Assembly (NCBI GenBank): GCA_016209145.1 | Contig: JACQWT010000281.1 | Coordinates: 1-36,771 of the forward strand | DNA from: Deltaproteobacteria bacterium | GTDB lineage: Bacteria; Myxococcota_A; Polyangia; Polyangiales; Polyangiaceae | Direction of reading: 5' to 3' | Length of the DNA: 36,771 nt | Shown here: in pieces, positions 9,301-16,515 of the stretch | How the letters are laid out: each line of letters starts with the position of its first letter | Numbering within the stretch: position 1 is the first letter of the stretch | The notes under the pieces: model-generated | Told to the model about the DNA's origin: nothing | The model's input: only the letters and a program-made list of their open reading frames with translations | Databases searched by the model: none | Program-made: the position numbers and the translations under genes

Positions 9301-9329
9301 CGGTTCATCCCCGCGCGTGCGGGGAACGG
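9301..9329 (+). CRISPR. Solitary type I-E-like CRISPR repeat
   Basis: Starts CGGTTCATCCCCGC and ends GCGGGGAAC, with a 6-bp stem ccccgc/gcgggg and a GCGT loop. That is the layout and sequence of repeats used by type I-E systems in GC-rich bacteria, about 28-29 bases long. I found no second copy at the expected spacing on either side and no cas gene in the window. It is therefore a lone repeat or the remnant of an array. The following 32 bases contain their own short palindrome. The remaining gene-free sequence up to 9487 shows nothing else. Confidence 0.5.
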
Positions 9330-9487
9330 AACGCCCCCGCTTCCCCCGTCCAGGGGGATCCACCCGTCGGTCAGCACGTTGAAGCTCGGCTCCACCCCGG
9401 TCCTCCAACCTGGGCCGGAGGATAGCCCTCCTCGAGCTGGGGGTGCAGCCCCTTTCGCTCTCGCCCGGTCGTCGCCGTCCGTGTGGC

Positions 9488-10915
9488 TCAGAACCTCCTC
9501 GGCTCCGACACCAGCGAGCGCAGGTAGGCCCGCGCCTCGACGGGCAGGCTCGGATCGCCGTTGCGCACTTGCCAGGCGATGATCTCGCGGCTGACGCGGA
9601 ACCTGTCCTCCAGGGATCGTACCGCCGCCTTCAGGTCGGGCGCGCGCCGCACGGCGGCCACGGCCTGCTCGCGCGGCAGCAGCAGCTCCGCGGCGAACGC
9701 ACGGGCCCTGGCCTCGACATCGCGCGACACTCGCCCACCGAGCACTTCCGCCACGGGCAGCGCCGCTCCGCGGTCCATCAGCAAGTGCCCGAGCTCGTGG
9801 GCCAGCGTCGCACGACGGCCGTTGCCTCGGCCATGCCAGCCGCGCTCGTTCACCAGGATCGTCGGGCCGTGGCGCTCGCCCCAGCAGCAGATGGCGTCGA
9901 TCTCACGGGAGGGCAACGGCATGTCCTCGACACCGACGCCCCAGTCCGTGAGCGTCCTGTCCACGTGGAAGCGCTCGTCATCGCGCAGGCCACGTTCCGC
10001 CCGGAACCATCCGGCGACCGCATACCCCTGCTGGTGCGGCAACTCCTGCGCGTGCTCGGCGAGCACCGCCGCCGCTTGCGACGACAGGTCGTCCAGAGCC
10101 GCGGTCGAGCCGCGGGCAAGCTCGCGCAGACGAGCGAGCACATCCTTGATGGCCGTCGACGGCAGCAAGGTCGCGCTCATCCTCGCCACGGCGAGGAGCT
10201 CCGTCGTCTGGAAGGAGCCCTGTCCGATCCCCCAGGCCTCCTCCGGCGGACCTCCGACGACCTCCTCTACGGGGTCATCACGGCGGGAGGCGACCGAGAT
10301 ACGAATCAGCTCGTCGATGGGGTGGTCGCGCCGTGAGCGCCAACGCTTCAGGGCCAGCGCGGCACGCGGGTCGCGGCCCGGCTCCAACCGCGAACAGATC
10401 GCGTCGCCGAGACTGCTCAGTGCACCGAGCGCGTCCTCGAGACGCTCCCGCACGAACATCCCCTTGCTCCAGATCCTCATCTGCCTGCCCTCGCGGAGCA
10501 ACCAGATGGGAGCGAGCCATGCTCCGTCGAGCGAACGCGATAGATCGTGCGTGTCGAGAAAGCCGCAGAGGATCTCCTCGTCCTTGTCCTCTCCGGTGCT
10601 CGGCGCCTCTTGCCAGCGCTTCTGGGCTTCCGCGCTCATCAGCGCAGGGTCCACATCGAGACCGAGCGGGTCGGCCTCTTCGTGCTCGAGGTACGGCCAG
10701 GCGGTCGCGAGATGCTCCACGATCTCGATCCACGTCCACATGAACCCAGGAGTCTCGCACCCGCGTGTCGTCCCCCACGCCAACCGGTCGCCAACCCACG
10801 CTGCGAGGCGCCCCCGCGTGGCGTCGGCGCTGGTGCCGCGGGGCTCGGGCTCGTCCCACTGCAACTCGACGTGGAGCCCATGCTCGCCGCCGAATCGGCT
10901 CACGCGTTCATCCAT
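9488..10915 (-). CDS. ImmA/IrrE-family metallopeptidase (COG2856), 475 residues
   Basis: The start is the ATG at 10915, which overlaps the end of the upstream gene by 16 bases; the frame continues upstream without looking coding. The C-terminal third holds the zinc-protease motif LAHELGHLL (H373, E374, H377) and, about 35 residues later, ARAFAAELLLP, which supplies the third-ligand region typical of ImmA/IrrE. The end (FRVSREIIAWQVRNG) matches the usual small helical tail. The first 250 residues are an unrecognised domain rich in Trp and acidic residues. Known relatives cleave a repressor or regulator in stress, DNA-damage or mobile-element control. Here the probable partner is the overlapping upstream gene rather than a visible Xre repressor. 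Confidence 0.83.
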   Translation of the reverse strand: MDERVSRFGGEHGLHVELQWDEPEPRGTSADATRGRLAAWVGDRLAWGTTRGCETPGFMWTWIEIVEHLATAWPYLEHEEADPLGLDVDPALMSAEAQKRWQEAPSTGEDKDEEILCGFLDTHDLSRSLDGAWLAPIWLLREGRQMRIWSKGMFVRERLEDALGALSSLGDAICSRLEPGRDPRAALALKRWRSRRDHPIDELIRISVASRRDDPVEEVVGGPPEEAWGIGQGSFQTTELLAVARMSATLLPSTAIKDVLARLRELARGSTAALDDLSSQAAAVLAEHAQELPHQQGYAVAGWFRAERGLRDDERFHVDRTLTDWGVGVEDMPLPSREIDAICCWGERHGPTILVNERGWHGRGNGRRATLAHELGHLLMDRGAALPVAEVLGGRVSRDVEARARAFAAELLLPREQAVAAVRRAPDLKAAVRSLEDRFRVSREIIAWQVRNGDPSLPVEARAYLRSLVSEPRRF

Positions 10916-11286
10916 CGTCGTACCTCTTGCTCGCAGCCGAGTTCTCGGGCGCGGTCCAGGATCCGTCGGCGGAGACTGCGCGGCACCTCGCGAAGCCGTT
11001 CGCCTGTCTCCGGAAAGGCGTGGTACGAGACACCAGGGTTGGTGGGTTTCGCCCGGTACACGGCCCCCGCGTGCACCACGTAGATGGCGTCGGGCCAGCC
11101 GAGGCTCGGGGAGCGCGGCCGGGTCCAGGCTATGCCTTGGTTGAGCAACTCCCGCGCCTCGTCGTTCGAGAGCCCGGCCGGGCACTTGCCGACGACCTCG
11201 CCGCGCACCTCGACGAAACCAGGGTACGGCTCGTCCCAGGCGTGCTTTCGCTTCGGCTTCTCGTCGGGCTCGTACTCCCAGGGCAT
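10900..11286 (-). CDS. Small unrecognised protein coupled to the ImmA/IrrE peptidase
   Basis: A 128-residue protein. The ATG at 11286 (MPWEYEPDEKPKRKHAW) was chosen because the upstream part of the open frame reads as low-complexity translation and a promoter-like site ends 54 bases before it. The protein is charged, with an acidic/basic N-terminus, a beta-rich centre (AIYVVHAGAVYRAK) and a helical, Arg-rich C-terminus. No signal peptide or known domain is visible. The stop overlaps the ATG of the peptidase gene by 16 bases, an arrangement typical of translational coupling. It could be the peptidase's substrate, inhibitor or toxin partner, but the sequence does not decide. Confidence 0.65.
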   Translation of the reverse strand: MPWEYEPDEKPKRKHAWDEPYPGFVEVRGEVVGKCPAGLSNDEARELLNQGIAWTRPRSPSLGWPDAIYVVHAGAVYRAKPTNPGVSYHAFPETGERLREVPRSLRRRILDRARELGCEQEVRRWMNA

Positions 11287-11339
11287 CGGTCCATGATGGC
11301 CGGCCGCCTGCGGGGGGTGCAAGCGTGCGGGCCGCTTCG

Positions 11340-11369
11340 AATGTAGGGAAAGGGCGCACCCGACGTCAA
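11340..11369 (-). promoter_or_regulatory. Sigma-70-type promoter for the small protein/ImmA pair
   Basis: On the minus strand TTGACG (11369-11364) is followed after 18 bases by TACATT (11345-11340). This would start transcription about 45 bases before the ATG at 11286. It is an inference from the sequence match only. Confidence 0.4.
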
Positions 11370-11443
11370 TCATCGCGTCAGATCCCTCGGCCTTCCAGCG
11401 GGGCGCGGTCTTGAACAGCTCAACGTCTCGTGCCCGCCGCCGC

Positions 11444-11801
11444 TCAACCATCGTCCTCGCGCCGGAACCAGAGCCCTCTCTCGATGGAGTACGCGAGCCT
11501 GCGCAGCTCGCCCCTCGCGGTCTGCACCGAGCCTCGCCAGGTGTCGCCGGTCGCGCGGCGCATCGGCACGATCACCGGCTCGCCGATGCCCACCTGCGCC
11601 GCGAACCGCCTGGCGCGCCCCGACCACTCTTCCCACGCGCCCGCCTCCCCACGTGCCCGCGCACCGCGCTCGTTCCCGGAGGTCGGGGGGGACGTCGCTG
11701 GTCGCGCCGCACGAGGTGCAGCGCGCGGCGGCGGCGGCCGAGCTGATCGCGAGCGGTGCCCCGCAGCGCGCGCAGGGAAGCGTCGGCGCCTCGACTCCCA
11801 T
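11444..11801 (-). pseudogene. Zinc-ribbon protein gene with a single-base frameshift
   Basis: The N-terminal half starts at the ATG at 11801 (an upstream GTG near 11819 is possible) and contains two CxxC pairs (PCARCGAPL and RCTSCGA), which form a short zinc ribbon. After PPDLRERAR the coding-like sequence jumps to another frame (GEAGAWEEWSGRARRF and onward) and ends with the stop at 11444-11446. Removing one base between about 11655 and 11672 would give one continuous protein of 118 residues. The length of 358 bases (3n+1) fits a one-base insertion. It may be a true mutation or a sequence error in this GC-rich run. Function is unknown. Confidence 0.5.
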
Positions 11802-11851
11802 GACGTCGAGTAAGGCTATCACGGCGGGCGAGGGGGCGGGTCGCCGCGGTG

Positions 11852-11910
11852 CTCGTCCTTGGTCCTCGTCGCCGCTCCTTGTCCTTGGTCCTGGTCTTCG
11901 CCCTTGTCGC
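11852..11910. repeat. Degenerate GTCCTT-type simple repeat
   Basis: The word gtccttggtcct occurs twice, at about 11855 and 11881, among related tcctcgtc, tccttgtc and tcttcgcc units with a roughly 6-base period. It lies in the 332-base divergent region 11802-12133, which otherwise shows only the promoter near 12081. I regard it as a decayed microsatellite. Confidence 0.35.
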
Positions 11911-12080
11911 GCCGTGCGTATCGCGTCCACGTCAAGCACCCTGCCGCCACGCCGCCCGTGCCCACGGCCGCCATCGTGGCATGTCCCCGCTCCCGCCCCG
12001 CACATCGAGGACGGGCAAGCCGGCGCAATCGCGCCGGACGATCAAGGCCGACTTTCTGCGTCCTGGCTTTTGGATCATCC

Positions 12081-12108
12081 TTGAGCTTCTTAAACTGAGC
12101 GCTATCAT
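12081..12108 (+). promoter_or_regulatory. Sigma-70-type promoter upstream of the ATPase remnant
   Basis: TTGAGC at 12081-12086, a 16-base spacer, then TATCAT at 12103-12108, in an unusually AT-rich patch. A GGAGG at 12123-12127 stands 6 bases before the ATG at 12134. The promoter may still drive transcription into xseA. Confidence 0.4.
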
Positions 12109-12133
12109 CGCGGTAGACATGCGGAGGATCGGC

Positions 12134-12670
12134 ATGCGCAGGTTCGTTGATCTGCAGCTCGCGGGTTGGGCGAAGTCGGTACGGCGCAAGCCTCTCATCG
12201 TGCGTGGGGCACGCCAGGTCGGCAAGACCTACTCGATCAAGGAGCTGGGCCGCCAGAGCTTCGAGCGTACGGTCACGGTCGACCTCGAGCGCAACCGGGA
12301 CTGGCACCGGGTGTTCGCGGGCAACCTGGATGCCAGGCAGATGTGTACCGGGGAGCCATGGCGGAGCAATTCATCGGCCAGGAGCTGGTCGTCTCGCAGG
12401 GCGCCGAGCTGTACTACTGGGCCCGCGAGGCGCGCGGGAGCACGGCCGAAGTAGACTACCTGACCGTCGTGCAAGGTGCTGTCCACGGCGTGGAGGTGAA
12501 GATCGGCGCGGCGGGCTTCCTGAAGAGCCTGCACCTCCTGCTCCGCTCCTACCCCAACGTCGCCAGCGGACTGGTCTTCTCCTCGGCTCCCTATGCAGAG
12601 CTGGCCAGCCAGAAGCTGACCTTCCTGCCGTTGTACTGGGCGCTCTCTGCAACCGGCGGCTTCAAGCCGG
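12134..12670 (+). pseudogene. AAA_14/DUF4143 ATPase (COG1373) with a large internal deletion
   Basis: The first part, ATG 12134 to about 12335, encodes the N-terminus of a COG1373-type ATPase with the Walker A motif GARQVGKT. At about 12335 the frame changes. The other frame from about 12345 encodes the end of the same family: AEQFIGQELV, LYYWAREARGS, then AEVDYL and GVEVK, the nuclease-like core of DUF4143. Intact members are about 400 residues. Here Walker B and the whole middle are gone, roughly 200 residues lost with a frame change. The C-terminal piece has no stop of its own and runs in frame into xseA. It can no longer be a functional ATPase. Confidence 0.8.
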
Positions 12671-12726
12671 AAGTGCCCCTGAAAGAGACGCTTGACGGTA
12701 CGCTGACCTGCTACGCTTCCTTGCCC

Positions 12727-14112
12727 ATGGCCGCCGGCACGCGCCAGACGGATTTGCGGTTGGGGGGCGAGCAGGCGACGCCCGCCGAGCCCGCGGTGCT
12801 CGGCGTGGCCGAGCTCGACCGCGCGTTGAAGAGACTGCTGGAGGCATCGACCGCGGACGTGCGCGTGCGCGGGGAGATCTCCGACCTGCACCTCGCCTCC
12901 AGCGGCCACGCCTACTTCAGCCTCAAGGACGAGTCGGAGCCTGCCCTCATCGAGTGCGTGATGTACCGCACGGCTCCCGCGCGAGCGCGTCGGCTCCTGG
13001 TGGAAGGAGCGAGCGTGGTGCTGCGCGGCCGCGTTACCGTCTACCCGCCGCGGGGACGGATGCAGCTCGTCGCCGAGGACGTGCTGGGCACGGCCCGGGG
13101 CGCACAGCTCGAGGCGCTCGAAAGGCTCAAGGCCAAGCTCGCTACCGAAGGACTCTTTGCGCCGGAGCGCAAGCGGCCCCTGCCGGCCGAGCCGCGTCTG
13201 GTCGCCGTGCTCACGAGCCGCGACGGCGCCGCGATTCACGACGTGGTGCGCGTGGCCTTCCGCCGGGGCAGAGTGCGGGTCCTGCTCGTGCCTACTCCCG
13301 TGCAGGGAGCTGAGGCGGCGGAGCCGATCGCTGCCGCCGTACGCCTGGCCGACGGCCTGGGCGCGGACGTGATGATCGTCACGCGGGGCGGCGGCTCGCT
13401 CGACGATCTGGCGGCCTACAACGACGAGCGCGTGGTGCGGGCGGTAGCCGCGGCGCGTACCGTGGTGGTGAGCGCGGTCGGCCACGAGATCGACACGACG
13501 CTGTGCGATCTGGCCTCTGACGCGCGCGCGGCCACGCCCTCGCAGGCGGCCGAGCTCGTCGTGCCGGATCAGGCGGAGCGTCTGGCCGCGCTGGCGAGCC
13601 TGGGCTCGCGCCTCGCCGGCGCCATGCGGCACCGGCTCACGAGCGGCCGGGAGCGGCTCACGCGCCTGCGCGCCGGGTTGGGAGAGCCCCGGCGGCGTGT
13701 GCTCGAAGAGGCGCAGCGCTGGGACGAGCTCGGCGCCCGGTTGGAGCGGGCGATGCGGCTCCGGCTTCGCCGGCACCGGTCGGCGCTCGACGAGGGCCGC
13801 CGGAGGCTGGGCGCCCGGCACCCGCGGGCGGTTCTGGCCGCGGCGCGAGCCCGGCTCGGGCCCCTCGATCCGCGCCTTCGCGCGGCCGTGCAGCGGCGCT
13901 TGCAGGCGCTGCGTCACGAGCTTGGCGCCGGCACCGCCCGGCTGGATGCGCTCTCGCCACTTGGCGTGCTCGGTCGCGGCTACGCCATTGCGACGAGCGA
14001 GGACGGCCGCGTGTTGCGCGACGCGGGTGAGGTCGCGGCGGGCGACGGCGTGGGCGTGCGCTTGCACCGCGGCCGGCTGGAGACCCGGGTGGAGCGGGCG
14101 GTCAAGGGGTAG
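12727..14112 (+). CDS. xseA: Exodeoxyribonuclease VII large subunit
   Basis: A 461-residue protein of normal length for XseA, which with XseB degrades single-stranded DNA to short oligonucleotides. Residues about 20-115 are the OB-fold nucleic-acid-binding domain (VRGEISDLHLASSGHAYFSLKDE). The catalytic domain follows, with LVAVLTSRDGAAIHD, VTRGGGSLDDLAAYNDE and SAVGHEIDTTLCDLASDARAATPSQAAEL as conserved blocks. A long coiled coil comes next and the end has the family motif LGRGYAIATSEDG. The start was set at the ATG at 12727 because upstream sequence in the same frame belongs to the ATPase remnant. No clear ribosome-binding site precedes it. No xseB is seen in the window. Confidence 0.93.
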   Translation: MAAGTRQTDLRLGGEQATPAEPAVLGVAELDRALKRLLEASTADVRVRGEISDLHLASSGHAYFSLKDESEPALIECVMYRTAPARARRLLVEGASVVLRGRVTVYPPRGRMQLVAEDVLGTARGAQLEALERLKAKLATEGLFAPERKRPLPAEPRLVAVLTSRDGAAIHDVVRVAFRRGRVRVLLVPTPVQGAEAAEPIAAAVRLADGLGADVMIVTRGGGSLDDLAAYNDERVVRAVAAARTVVVSAVGHEIDTTLCDLASDARAATPSQAAELVVPDQAERLAALASLGSRLAGAMRHRLTSGRERLTRLRAGLGEPRRRVLEEAQRWDELGARLERAMRLRLRRHRSALDEGRRRLGARHPRAVLAAARARLGPLDPRLRAAVQRRLQALRHELGAGTARLDALSPLGVLGRGYAIATSEDGRVLRDAGEVAAGDGVGVRLHRGRLETRVERAVKG

Positions 14113-14128
14113 CGGGGCGTAGGTCAGC

Positions 14129-14204
14129 GGTACGCGTTCACGCATTCTCCCAGCCGACTCGGCGAGCCGTCCTTGCTGGCGCGGAGATGCCGTGAACGGG
14201 TACG
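14129..14204. repeat. Palindromic dispersed repeat, copy B (76 bp)
   Basis: Arms at 14129-14150 and 14183-14204 form an imperfect inverted repeat (ggtacgcgttcacg against cgtgaacgggtac). The centre carries the 19-mer shared, in the opposite orientation, with copy A at 2234-2252. It fills most of the space between the convergent genes xseA (stop 14112) and metG (stop 14206), so its transcript would fold into a stem from either direction and could serve as a bidirectional terminator. Confidence 0.6.
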
Positions 14205-14205
14205 G

Positions 14206-16170
14206 TCAGCGCACCGCCGCCCCGGGCGCCACCTCGCCGTCGACGCCGAGCAGGCGCACCTTGCCGCCGTCCTCGGCGGCGAGGAGCATGCCGTGCGAGT
14301 CCAGACCCTTGGCGAACTGGCGCGGCTCGAGGTTGCACAGCACGACGATGCGCCGGCCCACGAGCTCCGGGGGCGAGTAGTCCTGTCCGATGCCCGCCAC
14401 GAGGCTGCGCGGCTCGGGCTCGCCCACGTCCACGCGCAGGGAGAGCAGTCGGTCCTTACGCTTGATCCGCTCGGCCGAGACCACCGTGCCGACACGCAGC
14501 TCCATCTTCGCGAAGGTGGCGTAGTCGACCAGGGGCTTGACCTCCCGTGCCGGAGCCTGCGCCGGTGCCCCGGCCGCTGCCGGCGCCGCGCCGTCGCTCT
14601 CCTCGGGCGGAGCGAAAGCCTTCAGGACAAGTGCACGCTGCCCGTCGTCGAGCCGCGGGAAGATGGGCTTGCCGCGGCGCAGCTCGCCCCCCGGCGCTCG
14701 CCGGGGCGGCTCGAAAGGCCACTGGTCCCGGCCCACCTCGGAGCGCAGCGGGCCCAGGCCGAGCTGCGCGCGCATGGCCGTGGCCACCTGCGGCATGACC
14801 GGAGCGATCATGACGCTGAAGGCGTCGAGCGCCTCGACCAGGGTGGCCACGATCGTGTCCAGGCGGGCGGGATCCTGCTTCTTGGCAACCCACGGGGTGG
14901 CCCGGTCGACGTAGTGATTGGCGGCGGCCAGGCCTGCCCAGATCGCCTCCAGGGCGCGCGTCGGCGCATGAGCGTCGAACGCCTCGGCCGCGGCGCGCGC
15001 GCTCTCGCGGAGCTGGGCGTTCATGGCCTCCTCCAGCGGGCCGAGCGTCCCTCTCTCGCCCACCCGCTCGGTGAACGGCAGAGCGCGGCTTACGAGGTTG
15101 CCCAGGGTGTTGCCCAGATCGCTGGCGTAGCGCTGCAGCAAGTCCTCGACCGAGAAGTCGCCGTCCTGCCCGAAGGAAACCGAGCGCAGCAAGCAGTAGC
15201 GCAGCGCATCGACGCCCACGGAGGGCGAGAGCGCGCTGGCGAGCGCGACCGGGCTGATGGTGTTGCGGAGCGACTTGGACATCTTGCGGCCGCCGTAGGT
15301 GAGAAAGCCGTGAGCGAGCACTTGCCGCGGCAGCGCCTCGTCCGGGAAGCCGGCGGCCATGAGGAAGGCGGGCCAGTAGACGGCGTGAAAACGCAGGATG
15401 TCCTTGCCCACGAGGTGCACGGACGCCGGCCAGAAGCGGCGGTTGTCCTCGGGCTCCTGCAAGGCCGTGTGGTAGTTCGACAGGGCGTCGAACCAGACGT
15501 ACATGACGTGCCGGGGATCGTCCGGCACCTCGACGCCCCAGCGAAACGTAGTGCGCGAGATGGACAGATCCTGCAGGCCGCCGCGCACGAAGCTCCGGAC
15601 CTCGTTCATGCGCGAAGGCGGCACGACGAAGCTCGGGTTGTGGTCGTAGAAGGCGAGCAGGCGCTCGGCGTAGCGCGAGAGGCGGAAGAAGTAGCTCTCC
15701 TCCTCGACCGCCTCGGCCGGGGTGCCGTGGATCGGGCACAGCCCGCCCGCGTCCAGCTCCTTCTCGGTGTAGTAGGCCTCGCAGCCCACGCAGTACAGGC
15801 CCTGGTAGTGGCCGAGGTAGATGTCGCCCGCCGCGTGGATCTTGCGCCACAGCGCCTGCACGCCGCGCGCGTGCCGCGCCTCGCTCGTGCGGATGAAGTC
15901 GTCCGGCGCACAGCCGAGAAGCGGCCATGCCTCGCGGAACTTGACGCTCATCTCGTCGGCCAGCGCCTGGGGAGAGGTTCCGCGCTCCTCGGCCGCCCGC
16001 TGGATCTTCAAGCCGTGCTCGTCCGTGCCGGTCAGGAAACGCGCCTCGCGCCCGCGCAGCCGCTGGTAGCGGCACAGCACGTCGGCCGCGATGGTGGTGT
16101 AGGCGCTGCCCAGGTGCGGTACGTCGTTGATGTAGTAGATGGGAGTCGTAACGTAGAAGCGTTCGGTCAT
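14206..16170 (-). CDS. metG: Methionyl-tRNA synthetase
   Basis: A 654-residue protein that charges tRNA-Met. The ATG at 16170 (MTERFYVTTPIYY) has AAGGA a few bases upstream. The class I catalytic core shows HLGS as the HIGH-type motif near residue 20 and RKMSKS near 295. Zinc ligands appear in CVGCEAYYTEK and the following CPIHGT near 128-151. The anticodon-binding helical domain follows, and residues about 550-654 are a C-terminal tRNA-binding OB domain (YATFAKMELRVGTV and onward), joined by an Ala/Pro-rich linker. The enzyme is complete, with all key motifs. It is divergent from the cysteine-rich lipoprotein gene. Confidence 0.96.
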   Translation of the reverse strand: MTERFYVTTPIYYINDVPHLGSAYTTIAADVLCRYQRLRGREARFLTGTDEHGLKIQRAAEERGTSPQALADEMSVKFREAWPLLGCAPDDFIRTSEARHARGVQALWRKIHAAGDIYLGHYQGLYCVGCEAYYTEKELDAGGLCPIHGTPAEAVEEESYFFRLSRYAERLLAFYDHNPSFVVPPSRMNEVRSFVRGGLQDLSISRTTFRWGVEVPDDPRHVMYVWFDALSNYHTALQEPEDNRRFWPASVHLVGKDILRFHAVYWPAFLMAAGFPDEALPRQVLAHGFLTYGGRKMSKSLRNTISPVALASALSPSVGVDALRYCLLRSVSFGQDGDFSVEDLLQRYASDLGNTLGNLVSRALPFTERVGERGTLGPLEEAMNAQLRESARAAAEAFDAHAPTRALEAIWAGLAAANHYVDRATPWVAKKQDPARLDTIVATLVEALDAFSVMIAPVMPQVATAMRAQLGLGPLRSEVGRDQWPFEPPRRAPGGELRRGKPIFPRLDDGQRALVLKAFAPPEESDGAAPAAAGAPAQAPAREVKPLVDYATFAKMELRVGTVVSAERIKRKDRLLSLRVDVGEPEPRSLVAGIGQDYSPPELVGRRIVVLCNLEPRQFAKGLDSHGMLLAAEDGGKVRLLGVDGEVAPGAAVR

Positions 16171-16280
16171 GTTCCTTCGCTCGGGAGCGACCCATAGTCC
16201 AGAAGCCGCAGCGCCGCACCTCTGGCATTCTGCGTGTGATGGTGTCACCCGGTTCCGGCAAGGACTTGCCGGTCAGGGCG

Positions 16281-16325
16281 AACGGGGTTGGGGCCCCGTT
16301 CGCGGGGTCTGGGGCGAGGCCCCAG
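16281..16325. other. Pair of perfect hairpins in the metG / lipoprotein divergent region
   Basis: aacgggg (16281-16287) pairs with ccccgtt (16294-16300), and ctggggc (16309-16315) with gccccag (16319-16325) around a GAG loop. They lie in the 345-base region 16171-16515, which must hold both divergent promoters. They might be part of a 5' leader or a decayed repeat. Apart from these and the 14-base repeat at 16418, I see nothing else there. Confidence 0.35.
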
Positions 16326-16417
16326 CGGGATGTTCTCCCGCGGACGGCATCCCGGCGCGCGCAGCGTGTCACAGCCGCGGGGCGTTGCTGCTTGCGTGCG
16401 CACGCTCCGCCCCCGCG

Positions 16418-16431
16418 GGCGTATCGGTTTC
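16418..16431 (+). repeat. 14-base direct repeat, first copy
   Basis: ggcgtatcggtttc occurs here, 84 bases before the cysteine-rich lipoprotein start, and again at 17378-17391, 39 bases before the SDR-like gene start, in the same orientation. The position upstream of two adjacent genes could indicate a shared regulator site. Confidence 0.3.
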
Positions 16432-16515
16432 GCCCTCGAGCCGCAAGCGCAGCCCTCGCGTGGTATACAGCGTCCGAAGTCGGGGCCGACCGACCAGGTG
16501 CGAGAGGAGATGCCG

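Noticed and set aside
7609-9408. Minus-strand frame of about 600 codons opposite the DUF4215 lipoprotein gene
   Set aside because: No motif and shadow-like composition; the plus strand shows DUF4215 repeats.
9301-9420. A CRISPR array
   Set aside because: Only one repeat is present; no second copy at a distance of about 61 bases, and no cas genes.
12166-14112. A fused ATPase-tail/XseA protein of 648 residues
   Set aside because: The first 187 codons are the remnant of a deleted COG1373 gene; XseA has its normal length from the ATG at 12727.
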